64,000 bases of DNA from Rebecca billardiae RCC1528 (GCA_965240325.2 OZ251223.1:2976001-3040000); one strand, 5' to 3'. Positions 1-11,321 are shown, counted from the first letter of the stretch. Numbers and translations: made by a program. The notes: generated by a model not told the origin, from the sequence alone.

Positions 1-660
1 GACCCTGTCGTCTCAGTCGTACTGCATGCCGGTCTCAAGCGCAAGGATCGCTCCCGTCTGTGCCTCGGCCGCCCACGGCGCGTACAGTTTGGTGCGCAGG
101 CAGTCGACCTCCTCCGGTGCGAAGGTGCGCTGGCTGTGGCGGTCGCCCAGGCACATCATGCCCGCGTGGATGAGACGCCTGCGATGGCGTGCGGCACGCT
201 GCCGGGGTGGCTCGAGCTGCCCGCTGGCTCGGCAGCTGCTGTGTCAGCAGTCACGGAAGAGGTCGCGTCAGCGTGCGGGCAGCTGCCTGCCGCGCTAGGC
301 GCGACATCGTGCTGCTCGTGCGTGTCGAGACTCGCGTACACCTCCGTGGCGATCGCGGCGCCGCCATCGTCGCCAGCTGACTAGTTTCGTCGTAACGCAA
401 CGAGCTTCGCGCACATTCATCGTCGTTATTCTCAAATTCCCGCCACATTTACTGCGCGCATCACGACGAAACCCAACCCCGCGTCGTCGGATCCACCGCG
501 TGCCACCAATAATTTGGTGAACGAGGCGCGGCACTGCGCCCACGCATGCGTGCGTGCTGCTCGGCCCGGATGATGCTTGCTGTGCGTGCCCATGCGACGG
601 ACCTGTGTGCCATGCACCGCGCTGGCATTGTTGCCACGTCCCACCGCACCGTCGCCGCTC

Positions 661-996
661 GTGTTGCCACTGCTGGTGCTGCCTCTTCTGTCTCTGCCTC
701 TTCTGTCTTCGTGCCACCGCTCGACCCCTGCCATGCACGTGCGAGGCTGTTGCCCGTGTGAGAGAGGTGCTCGCCCGTGTGTTTGGGGCAGTTTCTGCTG
801 TGCTTGCGAACCTGCTGGTCAGAACGCTCGTGTTGCCATTGCTCGTGCTGCCTCTTCTGTCTTCGTGTGCCGCTCGACCGCTGCCGAGCACATGCGACGC
901 TGTGGCTCGTGTGAGAGAGGTGCTCACCTGTGTGTTTGGGGCAGTCTCTGCTGTGCTTGCCAACCTTTTTTTGCTTGCCAACCTGCTGCTCAGAAC
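661..996. repeat. Imperfect tandem duplication of about 169 bp
   Basis: Two imperfect copies start at about 661 and 830 and share blocks such as CTCGTGTGAGAGAGGTGCTC-like and TGTTTGGGGCAGT. The second copy carries a T-rich insertion near 967-979. Reading frames through it only reflect the repeat. The rest of 1-1281 shows no coding region I can support. Confidence 0.75.
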
Positions 997-1281
997 AGAT
1001 CCGACGATGACGATTGCCTGTGCCGCCGTGTTAGCAAACTCCCAGGCCAGCCCACGACTGGCAGGCCTTGGGTCGGCTCTTCCTCCGCTGCGGGCACATC
1101 TCTTTCTCCATGGATACCGGACTTTTTAAGTCCGGGCTCTATGGGGAGCTGAGCAATCTGCCAAGCGGAGCAAGAGCTGATATAAAAAACAGAATGCGTC
1201 CGCAAAGGTTCTCGAAGCGGCTCAGTTCTTCAGCTCCGGAACGCCCGGATTCCCCAGCGGGATCTCGGATTCTCGCGGGCG

Positions 1282-2280
1282 ATGGCCGCGACGATCATTT
1301 GCGCCGTGGCGCTCCAGCTCCTCGGAGCCGTCCATGCCACGGGGAGCGGCGGCTTTGATGCGCTCAAGTCACTTGTCATCTCTCGAGGAGGCCGTGTGCA
1401 CGAGGCTCTCGCACTGCAGTGCCCAGCGCCATGTGGTGCAGACAGAGGAATTTGCTGCACGCGCGCGCTCTCCATGGCCGACGTGTCTGCTGAGCCGCTC
1501 ATTGTCGTGCCCGAGACGCTGGAGATGAACGGAAGGCGAGCTTTGGCATACCTGACTGCGCGTGTCTCGCCAACCACGCTCGCGCGCGCCCCACTCGACA
1601 CACTCGACGACGGCGCACTCCTTGTGCTGTGGCTGGCTGCCCGTCGCCGCGCAGAGGTGCAGGACGAGTGGACGCCGTACGTTGCGATGCTGCCTCGCAA
1701 GCCGACCTGCGCGTGGCTGATGTCTGACGATGAAGCTGACCAAGCCCTGGCACGTGCCCCAGCAGGGGTGCTCCCGCCTCCGGATGAGGTGCGTGCTGAG
1801 CTCGAGCATGCGCGGTCATACGTGACGCGCGTGAGCCAAGGCCTCGCACGCGACTACGGCGCAGAGCTCGGGTTTGAAGCAGACGACGTGCGCTGGGCCA
1901 TGGCGATTGTCTCGTCACGAGCGATGGGCGGCTCGGCCTCGCCGCGCCTCGTGCCATTGCTCGACCTGCTCAACCATCACGACGACGCGAGTGGGTTTGT
2001 GGGCTATGACGGGGCGGCGGATGCGGTGCGCCGTGCATCCGGCAGCGACAGCCACGATGCTGCGACCAATACGCCGGCAACGTGGGTCTATGACGGCGAC
2101 GACTGGGCGTGGTGGTCCTTTGACAAGCGCAACCAGCCGCGGGCGCTAGCACCCGGAGACGAGTGCTGCGCGAACTACGCCGTCGCGGACTACTCCCCGC
2201 TCGAGTGGTTCATCAACACCGGCTTTGTTGGCGCCGCTGGCGGTGGTCCAGCAGCGCCATCGTTCTCGGGAGACGCATGA
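1282..2280 (+). CDS. SET-domain protein lysine methyltransferase, Rubisco-LSMT/SETD-like
   Basis: A single-exon reading frame of 332 residues. It begins with a hydrophobic segment (residues 1-20) that could be a signal or plastid-targeting peptide, which is why the first Met was chosen. The C-terminal half carries the split-SET hallmarks of the Rubisco large-subunit methyltransferase/SETD3/SETD6 class: VPLLDLLNHHDD near residue 225, matching the family D-x-x-NH motif, and NYAVADYSPLEWFINTGFV near residue 300, matching the NYG...NAELL...YGFV block that forms the SAM site. Such enzymes transfer methyl groups from SAM to lysines of plastid or cytosolic proteins. The substrate cannot be read from sequence. 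The protein is shorter than typical LSMTs (about 450-500 residues) because the C-terminal substrate-binding domain is missing or very short. An unseen downstream exon is possible. Confidence 0.75.
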   Translation: MAATIICAVALQLLGAVHATGSGGFDALKSLVISRGGRVHEALALQCPAPCGADRGICCTRALSMADVSAEPLIVVPETLEMNGRRALAYLTARVSPTTLARAPLDTLDDGALLVLWLAARRRAEVQDEWTPYVAMLPRKPTCAWLMSDDEADQALARAPAGVLPPPDEVRAELEHARSYVTRVSQGLARDYGAELGFEADDVRWAMAIVSSRAMGGSASPRLVPLLDLLNHHDDASGFVGYDGAADAVRRASGSDSHDAATNTPATWVYDGDDWAWWSFDKRNQPRALAPGDECCANYAVADYSPLEWFINTGFVGAAGGGPAAPSFSGDA

Positions 2281-2370
2281 GACATGCGTACGTCTTTTAG
2301 TAGTACTAGCTACGCACTACGATAGTAGTCATTCGTATATTTGCTGAATTAACTTGCGCATGTCGTCATA

Positions 2371-3004
2371 GTATATATTGACGTTGCAAGAAAACCTAGA
2401 GCCCCGGCCCAGCGCGGGAAGCGGCGACATCGCCCTGCGGCGTGGTTCGCCCCGCGCTTGTGGGGGCTAGCGGCTTGCGCATCGCCATCGGAGGAAGTTC
2501 TTGGCGCCTGTGGGATGCTCGTGAAGTGCGTTTGCCCGCGCGAGCACGCGAGGGGTGCATTCCTCTCGCTCGCCTCGCGCCGGCGCGCGTGCGTGCGCTC
2601 GTTCGGACAGCATGTTGAACCCCGCGATCACGACCGCGTGAAGCCCACGCACGTGACATTGTGCCGGATGACAGGGCGCCTGGGGCCGGGCAAGTATACT
2701 ACGGATGCATACGTCGGGATGACATCGTATGCCACCCTCGCTAGTGCACCGAATGCCCCTGATGTGCTGTCCCGCGTGCATCACGACCGTCCGCGTGCCG
2801 TCGTCGAGAGTGACCCACCCAACTTCAGACTGCAATATTAGCTCTTGGCGTGTGAACCAGGCCAAGCGGGTTGTCTGGGCTTCTGAGCGTGGTCGAGGAG
2901 ACCCAGAATGACTTATTGGCCGCACGGCCACCATGCCGCTGGGAGCTAATATTCGCGTCACACCGCCGGGGCTCTAGGTTTCTTTGCACCATCAATATAT
3001 ATAT
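2371..3004. repeat. Inverted-repeat (MITE-like) element
   Basis: Arms at about 2371-2408 and 2965-3004 are near-perfect reverse complements. They share CCTAGAGCCCCGGC next to the interior and a TATATATTGA tract outside. The interior (about 555 bp) has no supported gene. The right end runs into a TA/TAT microsatellite (about 2993-3027), so the exact boundary and any target duplication cannot be fixed. Confidence 0.6.
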
Positions 3005-3870
3005 ATATATATATTATTATTATTATTTGTCGTATATATATACTACAGTAGATGTCACGTCGATGGATTCCACGATGTTAAATTGATCGAATCGGTGCCA
3101 ACTGCCAATCGTCTGGATTTACTGTTCCGGCGGCGCTAGCCTAGTGCGAGCTCATAGTATAGCGTTCAGTCGTGACTACTGGAATCCCAGCTAGTCGAGC
3201 TACATATGCCAGGCTGTGCTGATGACTGACATCAGTCGGGTGCCTGAGGCTGAGCGCCTGTGTGCGTAGCCTCTTGATGACTCTTACTAGTACGTAACTA
3301 CTGCGCAGTTCGGCAGTACAATTTAGTTAGTTGGTCGCGTACTGCATAGTGCATGACTAAGAGTAAGTAGGCGTAACTACTACTATACTAGCTTACGATT
3401 CCGAATTACAGCGCGTCTCCGTATTTATGAATGTAATCAACATCGTCATCAGCGCGCGTAGCTACTAGCTACGTGTACTACGTATTATGAAGTAGCCGTT
3501 TGTCTTTCTGATGTTTGATCTAGGAAACGTCGTCGTACATGATACCGTAGTTCAGCCGTCGCCGATTGTCTAGTGCCGTCGGAAGACTATGCTGTATGCT
3601 GAGTGTATGCATTCGGCCGTCCGCCTGCGACTATGCGAGGCCTCGGGATGAAGGCTTGTGGCCGCCTCGCGCCTCGCGGCGCACCAGCACCCGTCGTCCT
3701 CGCCCCACCCGCCACCGTTGTCCACAAAACGTCGTCGACCGAACTCTCGAATTGGGCGCCGATGCGACAGCGCGCCGACTGAGGAGAGGATGTAGCAACC
3801 CTTGGATCATGGATGTAGTACTGTACAGCGGGTGGACGGCACCAATGTGGAGCCCCACGCTCGCTTACTG
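3005..3870. other. Intergenic stretch, no gene seen
   Basis: It begins with (TA)n and (TTA)n microsatellite sequence and continues as lower-GC sequence rich in CTAGTA/AGTACT words. The 139-residue frame starting at 3566 has no recognisable features and is not called. Confidence 0.6.
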
Positions 3871-3871
3871 T

Positions 3872-4020
3872 CAATCTCGCCTGCCTAAGCTGTGTGCGTC
3901 TCGTCTTATTCTTAGTAAACTGTATGGTAGGCAGGCTGAGGGACGCGCGCTGGGGGCTGGCCAGGGTTCAATCTCGCCTGCCTGAGCTGTGTGCGTCTCT
4001 TATTCTTAGTAAACTGTAGG
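3872..4020. repeat. Two direct copies of a ~50-bp motif, 97 bp apart
   Basis: A motif beginning CAATCTCGCCTGCCT and ending TTATTCTTAGTAAACTGTA occurs at 3872 and 3969. The spacer contains the opposite-strand word GGCAGGC, so a partial palindrome is also possible. Function unknown. Confidence 0.7.
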
Positions 4021-4077
4021 GCTGGAGGCTTCGGCCGCCGGCGCCAGTCTGATCACCCGGACAAGGCCCTTGACCCA

Positions 4078-4140
4078 TTCTATGATTTAACGACACAGGT
4101 AGGACGGCGCAGGTCTCCTGATTCGTCGTCGGCAGTGCCC
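4078..4140. repeat. Dispersed repeat, copy 1 (second copy near 38907)
   Basis: About 60 bp beginning TTCTATGATTTAA and containing CTCCTGATTCGTC, with roughly 80% identity by eye to 38907-38968 in the same orientation. Probably a fragment of a dispersed mobile repeat. Confidence 0.6.
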
Positions 4141-4314
4141 GATCGTCGACACGAAGTCGGCGCTGGTGGCAGAGCATAGCCTGAACCGCGATCGAATGGC
4201 TTGAGCGCGGCCTTGAGCTGCTGGAGCGCGATCCACCTGCGCTGCGCGGCTCGCATGGACCTGCTGTGCCCCGAGCGAGGGCGAGGGTGCAGGTCCGGAT
4301 GTCAGACGGCCGTC

Positions 4315-5100
4315 TCAGCCGCTGGGCCCTGGCGGGTGATCCGGCGGTGATGTAGTCGTCCCCGTGTGCCCTGCGCGGCCGCGTGCGCGCTTGCCGCTCT
4401 GCTCAGCTGGCTTGCTGGCGGCGGCTGGCGCTGCTGCGGCGTGCAGGGTACGCTTTGCCCCCGACTGCTGCGCATCCTCGTCGTCCGAGTCGTCGTCCAT
4501 GGACGAGTCTCGGTCCGCGTGGGGGACAGCAGCTGGAGCAGGCGCAGGTGCTGCGGGCAGAGAGGCCGCCAGCCGCGCCGCCTTGCGCTCCTGGCGTTTC
4601 TCGACGGCGCGCCGCGACGAGGTGCGGCGGCTCGATGGAGATCGAATCCGCCTGCCTTGCGCGTCACGCCGAGGCCCGCGCTTCCCGCGCCGAGGCTTCT
4701 TCTTCCGCTTCTGAGAGTGCTGCTGCTCGCCGTTTGCAGCCTGCACTCCAGTACCCGAGCCCTGCGCGGCGAGCGCGCGCGCCGGCGGAGCCGACTTGCG
4801 CGCTCGGCGCGGGGCGGGATGCAGGGGAGCTTTAGAAGGCGCGCCACCACCTCCCTCGCGCCGCTGGCTGCCACCAGCGGGGGTTCCCTGTGGAGAAGCA
4901 TCAGGCCCTTGTGCATCAGGCGGACGCACAGACACCGTCAGACGGACACTCCCATCTGGCAGGAGGGAGATGTGCACCGCGCGCGGGAGGCCGTCGGCGG
5001 CGGTGAGCCTTGCTGCGTCACGCCAAAGGCGGACGTAGAGGCGCACCCAACGATCCGACAGCCCCTCGGGCAGCAGCGCAGTCACGTCGAGGTCGTCCAT
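4315..5100 (-). CDS. Basic low-complexity protein, unknown function
   Basis: A single-exon frame of 261 residues, not recognised. Residues 1-65 look like a compact domain (MDDLDVTALLPEGLSDRWV, then an LLPDGSVRLTVSV strand-like stretch). The rest is disordered: Pro/Ala/Arg-rich, with a strongly basic KRKKKPRRGKRGPRR segment that would serve as a nuclear localisation signal, an acidic SMDDDSDDEDA patch and a basic C-terminus. It is divergently paired with the GNAT gene at 5304 across about 200 bp, and that arrangement supports a real promoter and gene. A nucleolar or nucleic-acid-binding role is a guess from composition. High GC could also create an accidental open frame, so confidence is moderate. 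Confidence 0.45.
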   Translation of the reverse strand: MDDLDVTALLPEGLSDRWVRLYVRLWRDAARLTAADGLPRAVHISLLPDGSVRLTVSVRPPDAQGPDASPQGTPAGGSQRREGGGGAPSKAPLHPAPRRARKSAPPARALAAQGSGTGVQAANGEQQHSQKRKKKPRRGKRGPRRDAQGRRIRSPSSRRTSSRRAVEKRQERKAARLAASLPAAPAPAPAAVPHADRDSSMDDDSDDEDAQQSGAKRTLHAAAAPAAASKPAEQSGKRARGRAGHTGTTTSPPDHPPGPSG

Positions 5101-5303
5101 GCGAGCGTCGCCATGTACACGTGGACAGGAGCGGAGCCCGTTATAAAAAGGGGGAATTTAATAAAAACAGCTCAGCTAGGCAGGCGAGATTTCGTTTTTG
5201 TTGGGGCCACGCTCACAGTCGCGAAGGCACGAACCGTCCACCTTACGTCCACCAACCTCCCAAGCCGTCCACGGCCGCGGTCTTCATCAAGACGCCGGGT
5301 GCG
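5101..5303. promoter_or_regulatory. Divergent intergenic region with TATA-like motif
   Basis: This 203-bp region separates the start codons of the minus-strand hypothetical gene and the plus-strand GNAT gene. It contains GTTATAAAAAGG (5140-5151), a good TATA-like sequence in either direction, inside a block GGAGCCCGTTATAAA that recurs at 7861-7875. Confidence 0.45.
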
Positions 5304-6422
5304 ATGAAGCACGTCTCGCGTGACGACGAGCGGATGTGGGAGGCAATGTACGAGGACCGCATTGTCCGCATCGTGAGCCCAAGGCGCGTGGGCGAGGCCA
5401 CTCAGGTCCTGGCGCGCGCGCTCAGTGGCACGCGTACGGCACCGCCCGACCCTGCCATGCACTGTGAGTGGCGGCTCTGCGCATGCGCGCAAGATAACCC
5501 CGCCCGCTTGGTGCTGGCGTGAGCTCACTTGCGCCCGGCGCGCATCGCCCATCATTGATGGTCTGTGCTTCCTCTCCTTGCAGGGTGTCTCGGCAAAGAT
5601 TTCGCCGACTTCAACGATCCTCGCCGCGTCGAGCTGTGCGAAGGCGTCGCCGCAAAGGCCGTCGCGCAAGCAACGTCGGCCAGCGGCGGACTACTCGTCG
5701 GAACGATCGACAGCAAGGGCGTGCTCCAGGGCGTGGCATGTGTGCGCCGCATTGGCCAGGCGCCCTCCCGCCTGCAGAGCGTAGTCGAGCCCCTCGCCAA
5801 CGTTGCCGGCGCCGTCGCGCGCAGCCGCTCAGGCTCAAGCTCGTCACAAGGCGGCCGGAGCCGCTCCGGCTCCCAGGAGCTCAAGGAGGCAGGGGTCGGG
5901 TTCTGGCGGCGCGTCGACGAGGTGCTCGAGCCAGCGGCGCGTCGGATGCACGCGACGCACGGGGTCGGGCCGCACCTGCACGTCGTCATGCTCGGCGTCG
6001 ATCCCGGCGCCCAGGGTCGTGGCCACTGCAGTCGTCTGCTCCGCGCCATCTCGCGCGCAGCGGACGTGCTCGGCATGCCGTGCTACCTGCCGTGCGCGGG
6101 CGCCCGGGGCGCGGCTATCTGCGAAAAGTTGGGGTATGTTCGCGCTGGTGTGTACGACGGAGGCACGCAGCGCGGCGAGGCGGGCGCGCTGAGCGGCCTA
6201 TCCGCAATGCTCCGCACGCCGGACGCTGCAGCCATCAAGGAGCACGTCTACTCGAAGCAATCGCGCGCAAGCTTGGCGGCCGCTACGCTGAAGGGTGCGC
6301 CGACAGTGCCCACGGCGGAAGCCTCGAAGAGAACGCCTGCTCGTGGTCCCTCGACAGGCTTCTTCCGCGTGTTTGGCCCGACCCACGTACCGCGCATGGT
6401 CAAGGCGGGCGGCAACATGTAG
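5304..6422 (+). CDS. GNAT-family N-acetyltransferase (two exons)
   Basis: Exons 5304-5463 and 5584-6422, with an intron of 120 bp. The donor is GTGAGT, the acceptor is TTGCAG after a pyrimidine run, and GAGCTCAC is a plausible branch site. Joining keeps the frame (phase 1) and gives about 332 residues. Exon 1 supplies a start of the type VSRDDERMWEAMYEDRI, and exon 2 holds the acetyl-CoA-binding motif A (LGVDPGAQGRGHCSRLL), followed by a motif-B-like AICEKLGY segment. This order is typical of GNAT enzymes that acetylate small amines or protein N-termini/lysines. The substrate is not predictable. A Ser/Gly/Arg-rich linker (RSRSGSSSSQGGRSRSGS) interrupts the fold before motif A, and the C-terminal ~70 residues are probably disordered. 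Confidence 0.75.
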
Positions 6423-6605
6423 CTGAATTCGGCTCATCATCCGCGGTGAGGATCAGGTCGTCGGACGGCTGAAGACACGACGTTGATGTAAACACGACCA
6501 CCTTACACGTACAGTACTTCATGCTGAGTGTAAGTAGTGAGTGAGTGATGAGTGACCTCGGACTCACAGTCGCGGAGCGCGCGGCGGCTCGGCTCAGACC
6601 GCGGC

Positions 6606-6781
6606 GTCACGGGCGGGACTAGGGTGAATCCGCGACTAAAAAGGTGCAAACAGTCGCGTGTTTACCCCCTCGTCGAACGTAGTCGCGGATTCGCCCCTTT
6701 GGGCGCCTTTAGTCGCACGTTTGCGCTAGTCGCGGGTTTGCACCTTTTTAGTCGCGGATTCACCCTAGTCCCGTCACGGGC
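6606..6781. mobile_element. Non-autonomous TIR element (158-bp MITE) with 9-bp target duplication
   Basis: Perfect 37-bp terminal inverted repeats lie at 6615-6651 and 6736-6772 (termini GGGACTAGGGTGAATCCG / its complement). They are flanked by an identical 9-bp direct repeat GTCACGGGC at 6606-6614 and 6773-6781. The interior is made of degenerate reiterations of AGTCGCG-(G/T)-TTTGC/ATTCACC units. It encodes nothing. A 9-bp duplication fits Mutator-like transposition, but the family is inference. Confidence 0.88.
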
Positions 6782-8345
6782 ACTGAGAGTCCGATATCAG
6801 TAGCGCATAGTATCATCAGTAATCAGCTTCAGCACCAAAATAATTCGGTCGTCGTCCGGCGGTATATCCAGTATAGTCGCGTACAGCAATACTCATCATA
6901 GTATTTTATAACTCATACTACGGTCATAATTGTGAACATAAGGCTGCTCGTGACTGACGCTGACTGATGATATGATGCGCGCGATTTGACGGTAAAGAAT
7001 CTTCGACAGTGACGACGACGCGACTAGCTACTGTGTCTGTCTGTGTGAATGTGTTGACACATGGGGGCCCTGAGATTGAGGCAGACCCAGCTGCAGGCAG
7101 TCACACCGTTGGTAACGGAACCCACAGCGGCCTTGCACAGTCGGACACTGGCCAGCAGGCCACACAGCCACCTGCTGGCTCTGCCAGGCCCCTGGCAGCC
7201 CCCATGACAGGTGCAGGCTGCCTCCTCCGAGTCAAGCTCAGCAAGACAGCCCCCTGCCCGAACGACACTGCCCACCCCCCCAGGCAAATGTGCCTATCCT
7301 AGCACCAACTGGCAGGCCGGCTCAGCCTGCGCAGCAGAGCACGCTACCCCCTGAGGCAAAGAGCAGCAGAAAGAGGAGCGCAAACGACACCTCCCCAGAC
7401 CCCAGGCGTATTAGCCATCGCCACCACTCTGCTTGCGTCCTACAGCGGCCCACGCCCGGACTTGATGCCCGATGTCGCACACATGACCCCCTCTGCCTCC
7501 AAGCCACACGAGTGAAATATAGGCGCCTCACAGACACAGCCAGCAGGGATCGGCTAGTGGCTGGCCCTCTGCCCACACTGGGGCACCCTAGGGGGGGGGG
7601 GGCTTCTGCCGACGACTCGGCTCACACTCGATGATCTCGAATTGCAATCTCTTGACAGTGCACTGCTTGTACCCGCCACCCGGGACCACCCCACAGTGAC
7701 AGTGTTGGGCTTGTATGCTGTTGGCAATGGCATACCCCCGCCCCCTCTGGTGAGTGAGTCTGGAGACTGGAGGCGGGCTGTCCACAGTGGAGTGGTGTCA
7801 GGGCACTAGGTGTCTCGGTCAGTGGTTGGAGGTCAGTGGGTGGGTGGTGCCGCCAGCCCCGGAGCCCGTTATAAAGGGGAATTAATTCATCATCTTATTT
7901 AGCTCAGAGTTATTAGGCGGCAATACGCATCGCTACTCAGGGCGGCTACGGCAGTACGGCTAGATGACGCGATATATATATATATATACTTCTGAGTGCT
8001 CTGAGTCTGATATGACCGTAAACTGAATAATATTATAATGGTTCATCCGATATAATCGTACTAGTCTGAGTAAATCTCGTCCGAGTCTCACAACTGCTAG
8101 TCGTCATCACTCATCAGCTATCAATCGTCATGATGATGATTCAAGGTCACGTAGCTACGGCGCGTAGTCAGACGACGACACTAGTCGATCTGTGTCGCGC
8201 GTCCTTCAAAGCCTCAGTGCTGGCCCTGCTCGTCGGAGACGGAGTGCTCCGGCCGGTGAGATCGCGCAGCTTCACTTCGGACAGTGATCTTCGGACCGAC
8301 ATCACCATGCCCACCCTTGTCCAGGCAGGAGGTGATGTGCGATTG
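6782..8345. other. Intergenic stretch, no supported gene
   Basis: At 6800-7010 it is AT-richer. From 7050 to 7860 it is a GC-rich, C-biased block whose short frames (97 and 114 residues) have no recognisable features; it includes a G10 run near 7592. The block GGAGCCCGTTATAAA at 7861 repeats the one at 5133. A (TA)n microsatellite sits at 7973-7988 and AT-rich sequence follows to 8150. Confidence 0.5.
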
Positions 8346-11321
8346 CTACCAAGACTTGCTGGCCTTCGTCGGAGTGCTGGCGAGGTCGCGCAGCTTCTCA
8401 ATGATCTCCGCGACACCGTGCCCATCCTTGTCCAGGCAGTCGTCCAACCCAGCCGCCTCGAACTCCAAGCGCTCCACGCAGCCGGCAGGATCGCCTGCGC
8501 TCGCACGACGAGGTGCAGGTGCGCCAGGCGGTGCGCGCGCGGCGTCACAGTCAGCTCGGCGGCGCAGGGCAGGTGAGTGCGCGTACGCACGAGGGTGCAC
8601 GGGGGCATGTGGCCCGCAGCGCGCACCTGTCATGCCGATGATCATGCCGCGATAGCCCAGGGCTCGGATCTCGCGCGCGGCCTGCGCGCCGCCCATGCGT
8701 GGCATCTGATTGTCGAGCACGATCACGGCCGGTGGCGTGCCCGCGGCGAGCGCCGTGCGCACCGCCTGCACCGCCTCGATGCCGTCGTGCGCCTCGTCGT
8801 ACGGGATGCCGAGCGCGTCGAAGGTGCGCACTGGGAACTGAATGAAGGCCGCGCGCGGCGCGGTGCGCGGCGTGGTGTGGTGTGCGCGAGGGTGAGTACG
8901 CTGCGAGGTGCGCACGCGGACAGCACGCGCCGCCTGCCACGCGCAGGCCGCGCGCCGCGCACGCGCGTGCACACCGTCATTCTGAGGAAGGCATCGTCCT
9001 CAACAAACAGAGCGCGCACGTCCGAGCGGACGCGCGGCGGGCTGCCGACGTCGTCCGCAGGCGGCAGATCGGCGGTCGAGCGGCGTGAGGCGGAGGCGGT
9101 CGAGCGCCGAGCCGCCGCCTCGGCCGCCTGCTTCTCCGCTTCGACCGACGCCTCCACGGTCGATGCGCGCAGCGTGCCCACGCGCCGTGACTGCGCCAGC
9201 GTGTCCGCGTCTACTCTCGCCGCGCTCAGCGCCACGCGCAGCAGCCGGAGGACCATCTCGAAGCGGCTGCCCGTGTGCGGCCCGTCGGAGGCGAGGCTCA
9301 GTGAGGAGCCGTTGTGCAGCCGCAGCAGCTCGCGCGTGATGTTGAGGCCCAGGCCGGAGCCGCCGTTGCCCTGCAGCTGCCCGCGCCCGACCTGCGCGAA
9401 CGGAGTGCCCTCGTTCAGCACGCGCAGCTCGTCCGCCGTCAGCCCGACGCCGCTGTCCTCGACCAGGATGTGCACCTCTGCGAGCGGGCGCTTGTCGGCG
9501 GGCGCCGACTCCGCGGCGGCGCTGGCAGCGGGCGCGGCGCTCTGCAGCGCGCCCACAGAGCCCGCGCGGGTCGGCGACTCCTGCGACAGCACGCGCGCGA
9601 CGGACGCGTGCGAGCGCAAGCGCTGCGCACTGCCACCGCCCGGGGGGCCGAGCCACGCGCGCACCTCGACGTGCCCGCCGCGCTCGGTGAACTTGATCGC
9701 GTTCGAGACGCCGTTGTTGAGCGCCTGCAGCAGCCGGCGCGCGTCGCCCTCAAAGCACGGCTCGTCCGCGCGCTCGGTCTTGCACAGCTCGGGCGGGAGC
9801 GGCGGGAAGCGCAAGTCGATGCCACGCTGGGCGGCGAGCCCGTCGAACGTGGCGCGCACGTCAGCGAGCAGCCGCTTGAGCGTGAACGGCTGCGGGACCA
9901 GCACCAGCCTGCCGGAGTCGATGCGCTCGACTGCTCCGAGGGCGAGCGCGGGGCACGCGCGCGCGCAGGGGTGAGCGCGCGCGAGCGCGCGGGGGCGTGC
10001 GCGTGCGCGGCGCCGCGCGGCGCGCACAGTCGAGCATGTCGCTCACGATGCCCTCCATGAGCGCGCTGCACACGCCGAGCGCATCCACATTCGGCCGGAC
10101 TGCCTCGATCATCGCAGCGACGTTCACCGGCGGGGGGCGCTGCGCGGCTGCGTTGGTGGGCGCGCCCTCCCGCCCGCCGTCTGGCTTGCCGAGCATCTGG
10201 CTCAGCGTGGCCGCGATGTTGGACACGGAGAGCAGCGGGCTGCGCAGGTCGTGCATCACCATCCGGATCAGGCGCGAGCGCGCCGCCTTGGCCGCCTCCG
10301 CCGTCAGGTTGCGCTCGCGCTCCGCCGCCGTCTCTGCCTCTGCGGCGCGCCGCTCCTCCGCCTCCTCCTCGGCGCGCGCGAGGGCCTGGCGCACGGTCTC
10401 CCTGAAGTGGTACATCACTCGGAACGAGCGGTGCATGTGGATGCGGCAGAGGAACAGCGTGCCGAGCACGAGCACGAGCGTGGCCGTGCGCGCGAAGCTG
10501 CCGCCCGACACACAGCTGGCGTCCTCGCACGCGGCCGAGGTGACCTGGTCAAGCGTGACGTTCAGCGCGATGATGAGCGCGGCGACCAGGCCGAAGGAGG
10601 CCGGAAAGAGCGGGAGGAAGATGCCCGCGATGCACGGCATCAGCAGCTGGAGCAGCATCGCCTCCTCGCTCGTCGTCCGGCCAGCGGACGGCATGACGTG
10701 CTGCCGGCCAAAGACTGCGGCCACGCGCGCGGGCTTGAAGGCTACGGAGGAGATGAAGGCCTCCACGCAGAGCAGCACCGTGCACAGCACGTTCAGCTCG
10801 AGAACGCGCGCGTTGTGCCCGCTTTTGCGCAGCCACAGACCGAGCAACGCCATCGGGGCCCACAGAGAGGCGCCCACGAGTGCTGCGATGTGCCCGGCTC
10901 CGCCCTGCTCGACGTTGTGGTCGAGCGCGAGCACGAGCGAGCCGGTGGCGACGAAGAGTGAGGAGCCGACGATGATCATGCGTTTGGCGAGTAGCGGACC
11001 CATCTCCACGCGGAAGTACGCCCGCTCCTCCTTGGGATCAGCGAACTGCGTGCACCACGTCAGGTTGGGGGGTGGCACGTCGTCGACGCGCAGGCTGTCC
11101 GAGCCTCGGACAGGCCGCAGGGGGCTTGGGACGGTCGAAGCGCTGCGGTCGCGCGAAGAGATGTCCACGCGCGCTTGGTGGGAGGCACTGACGGTGTCCG
11201 GGCCACTGGCGCCCCCCTCCTCTGCGGGAGACATGGGGATCACCACGGCGTGGCTTGGGAGCTTGCCCATCGCACCAAAGACCCGACGACCCGCCGCGAG
11301 CGGCAAGGGCGAGCGACTCAC
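8346..11321 (-). CDS. Multi-span membrane hybrid histidine kinase with receiver domain (four exons)
   Basis: Exons (minus strand) 11321-10028, 9930-8975, 8837-8627 and 8494-8346; introns of 97, 137 and 132 bp with donors GTGCGC, GTGTGC, GTGCGC and acceptors CAG. The joined frame gives about 869 residues. An N-terminal ~100-residue tail is followed by about six hydrophobic helices (residues 114-295), a coiled coil (305-345), the H-box RMVMHDLRSP with the phospho-accepting His at about 357, an N-box (ALNNGVSNAIKF), G1 (VEDSGVGL) and G2 (GSGLGLNI) of the ATPase, and a receiver (LFVEDDAF, acceptor Asp in IVLDNQMPRMGG, and a conserved Lys in CLDKDG). It autophosphorylates on His and passes phosphate to its own Asp. 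The stimulus is unknown because no named sensor domain is visible in the membrane part. The intron at the kinase dimerisation domain restores the MLDF-ERIDSG match to its paralogue at 30188. Start could be the Met at 11270 or 11234. Confidence 0.85.
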
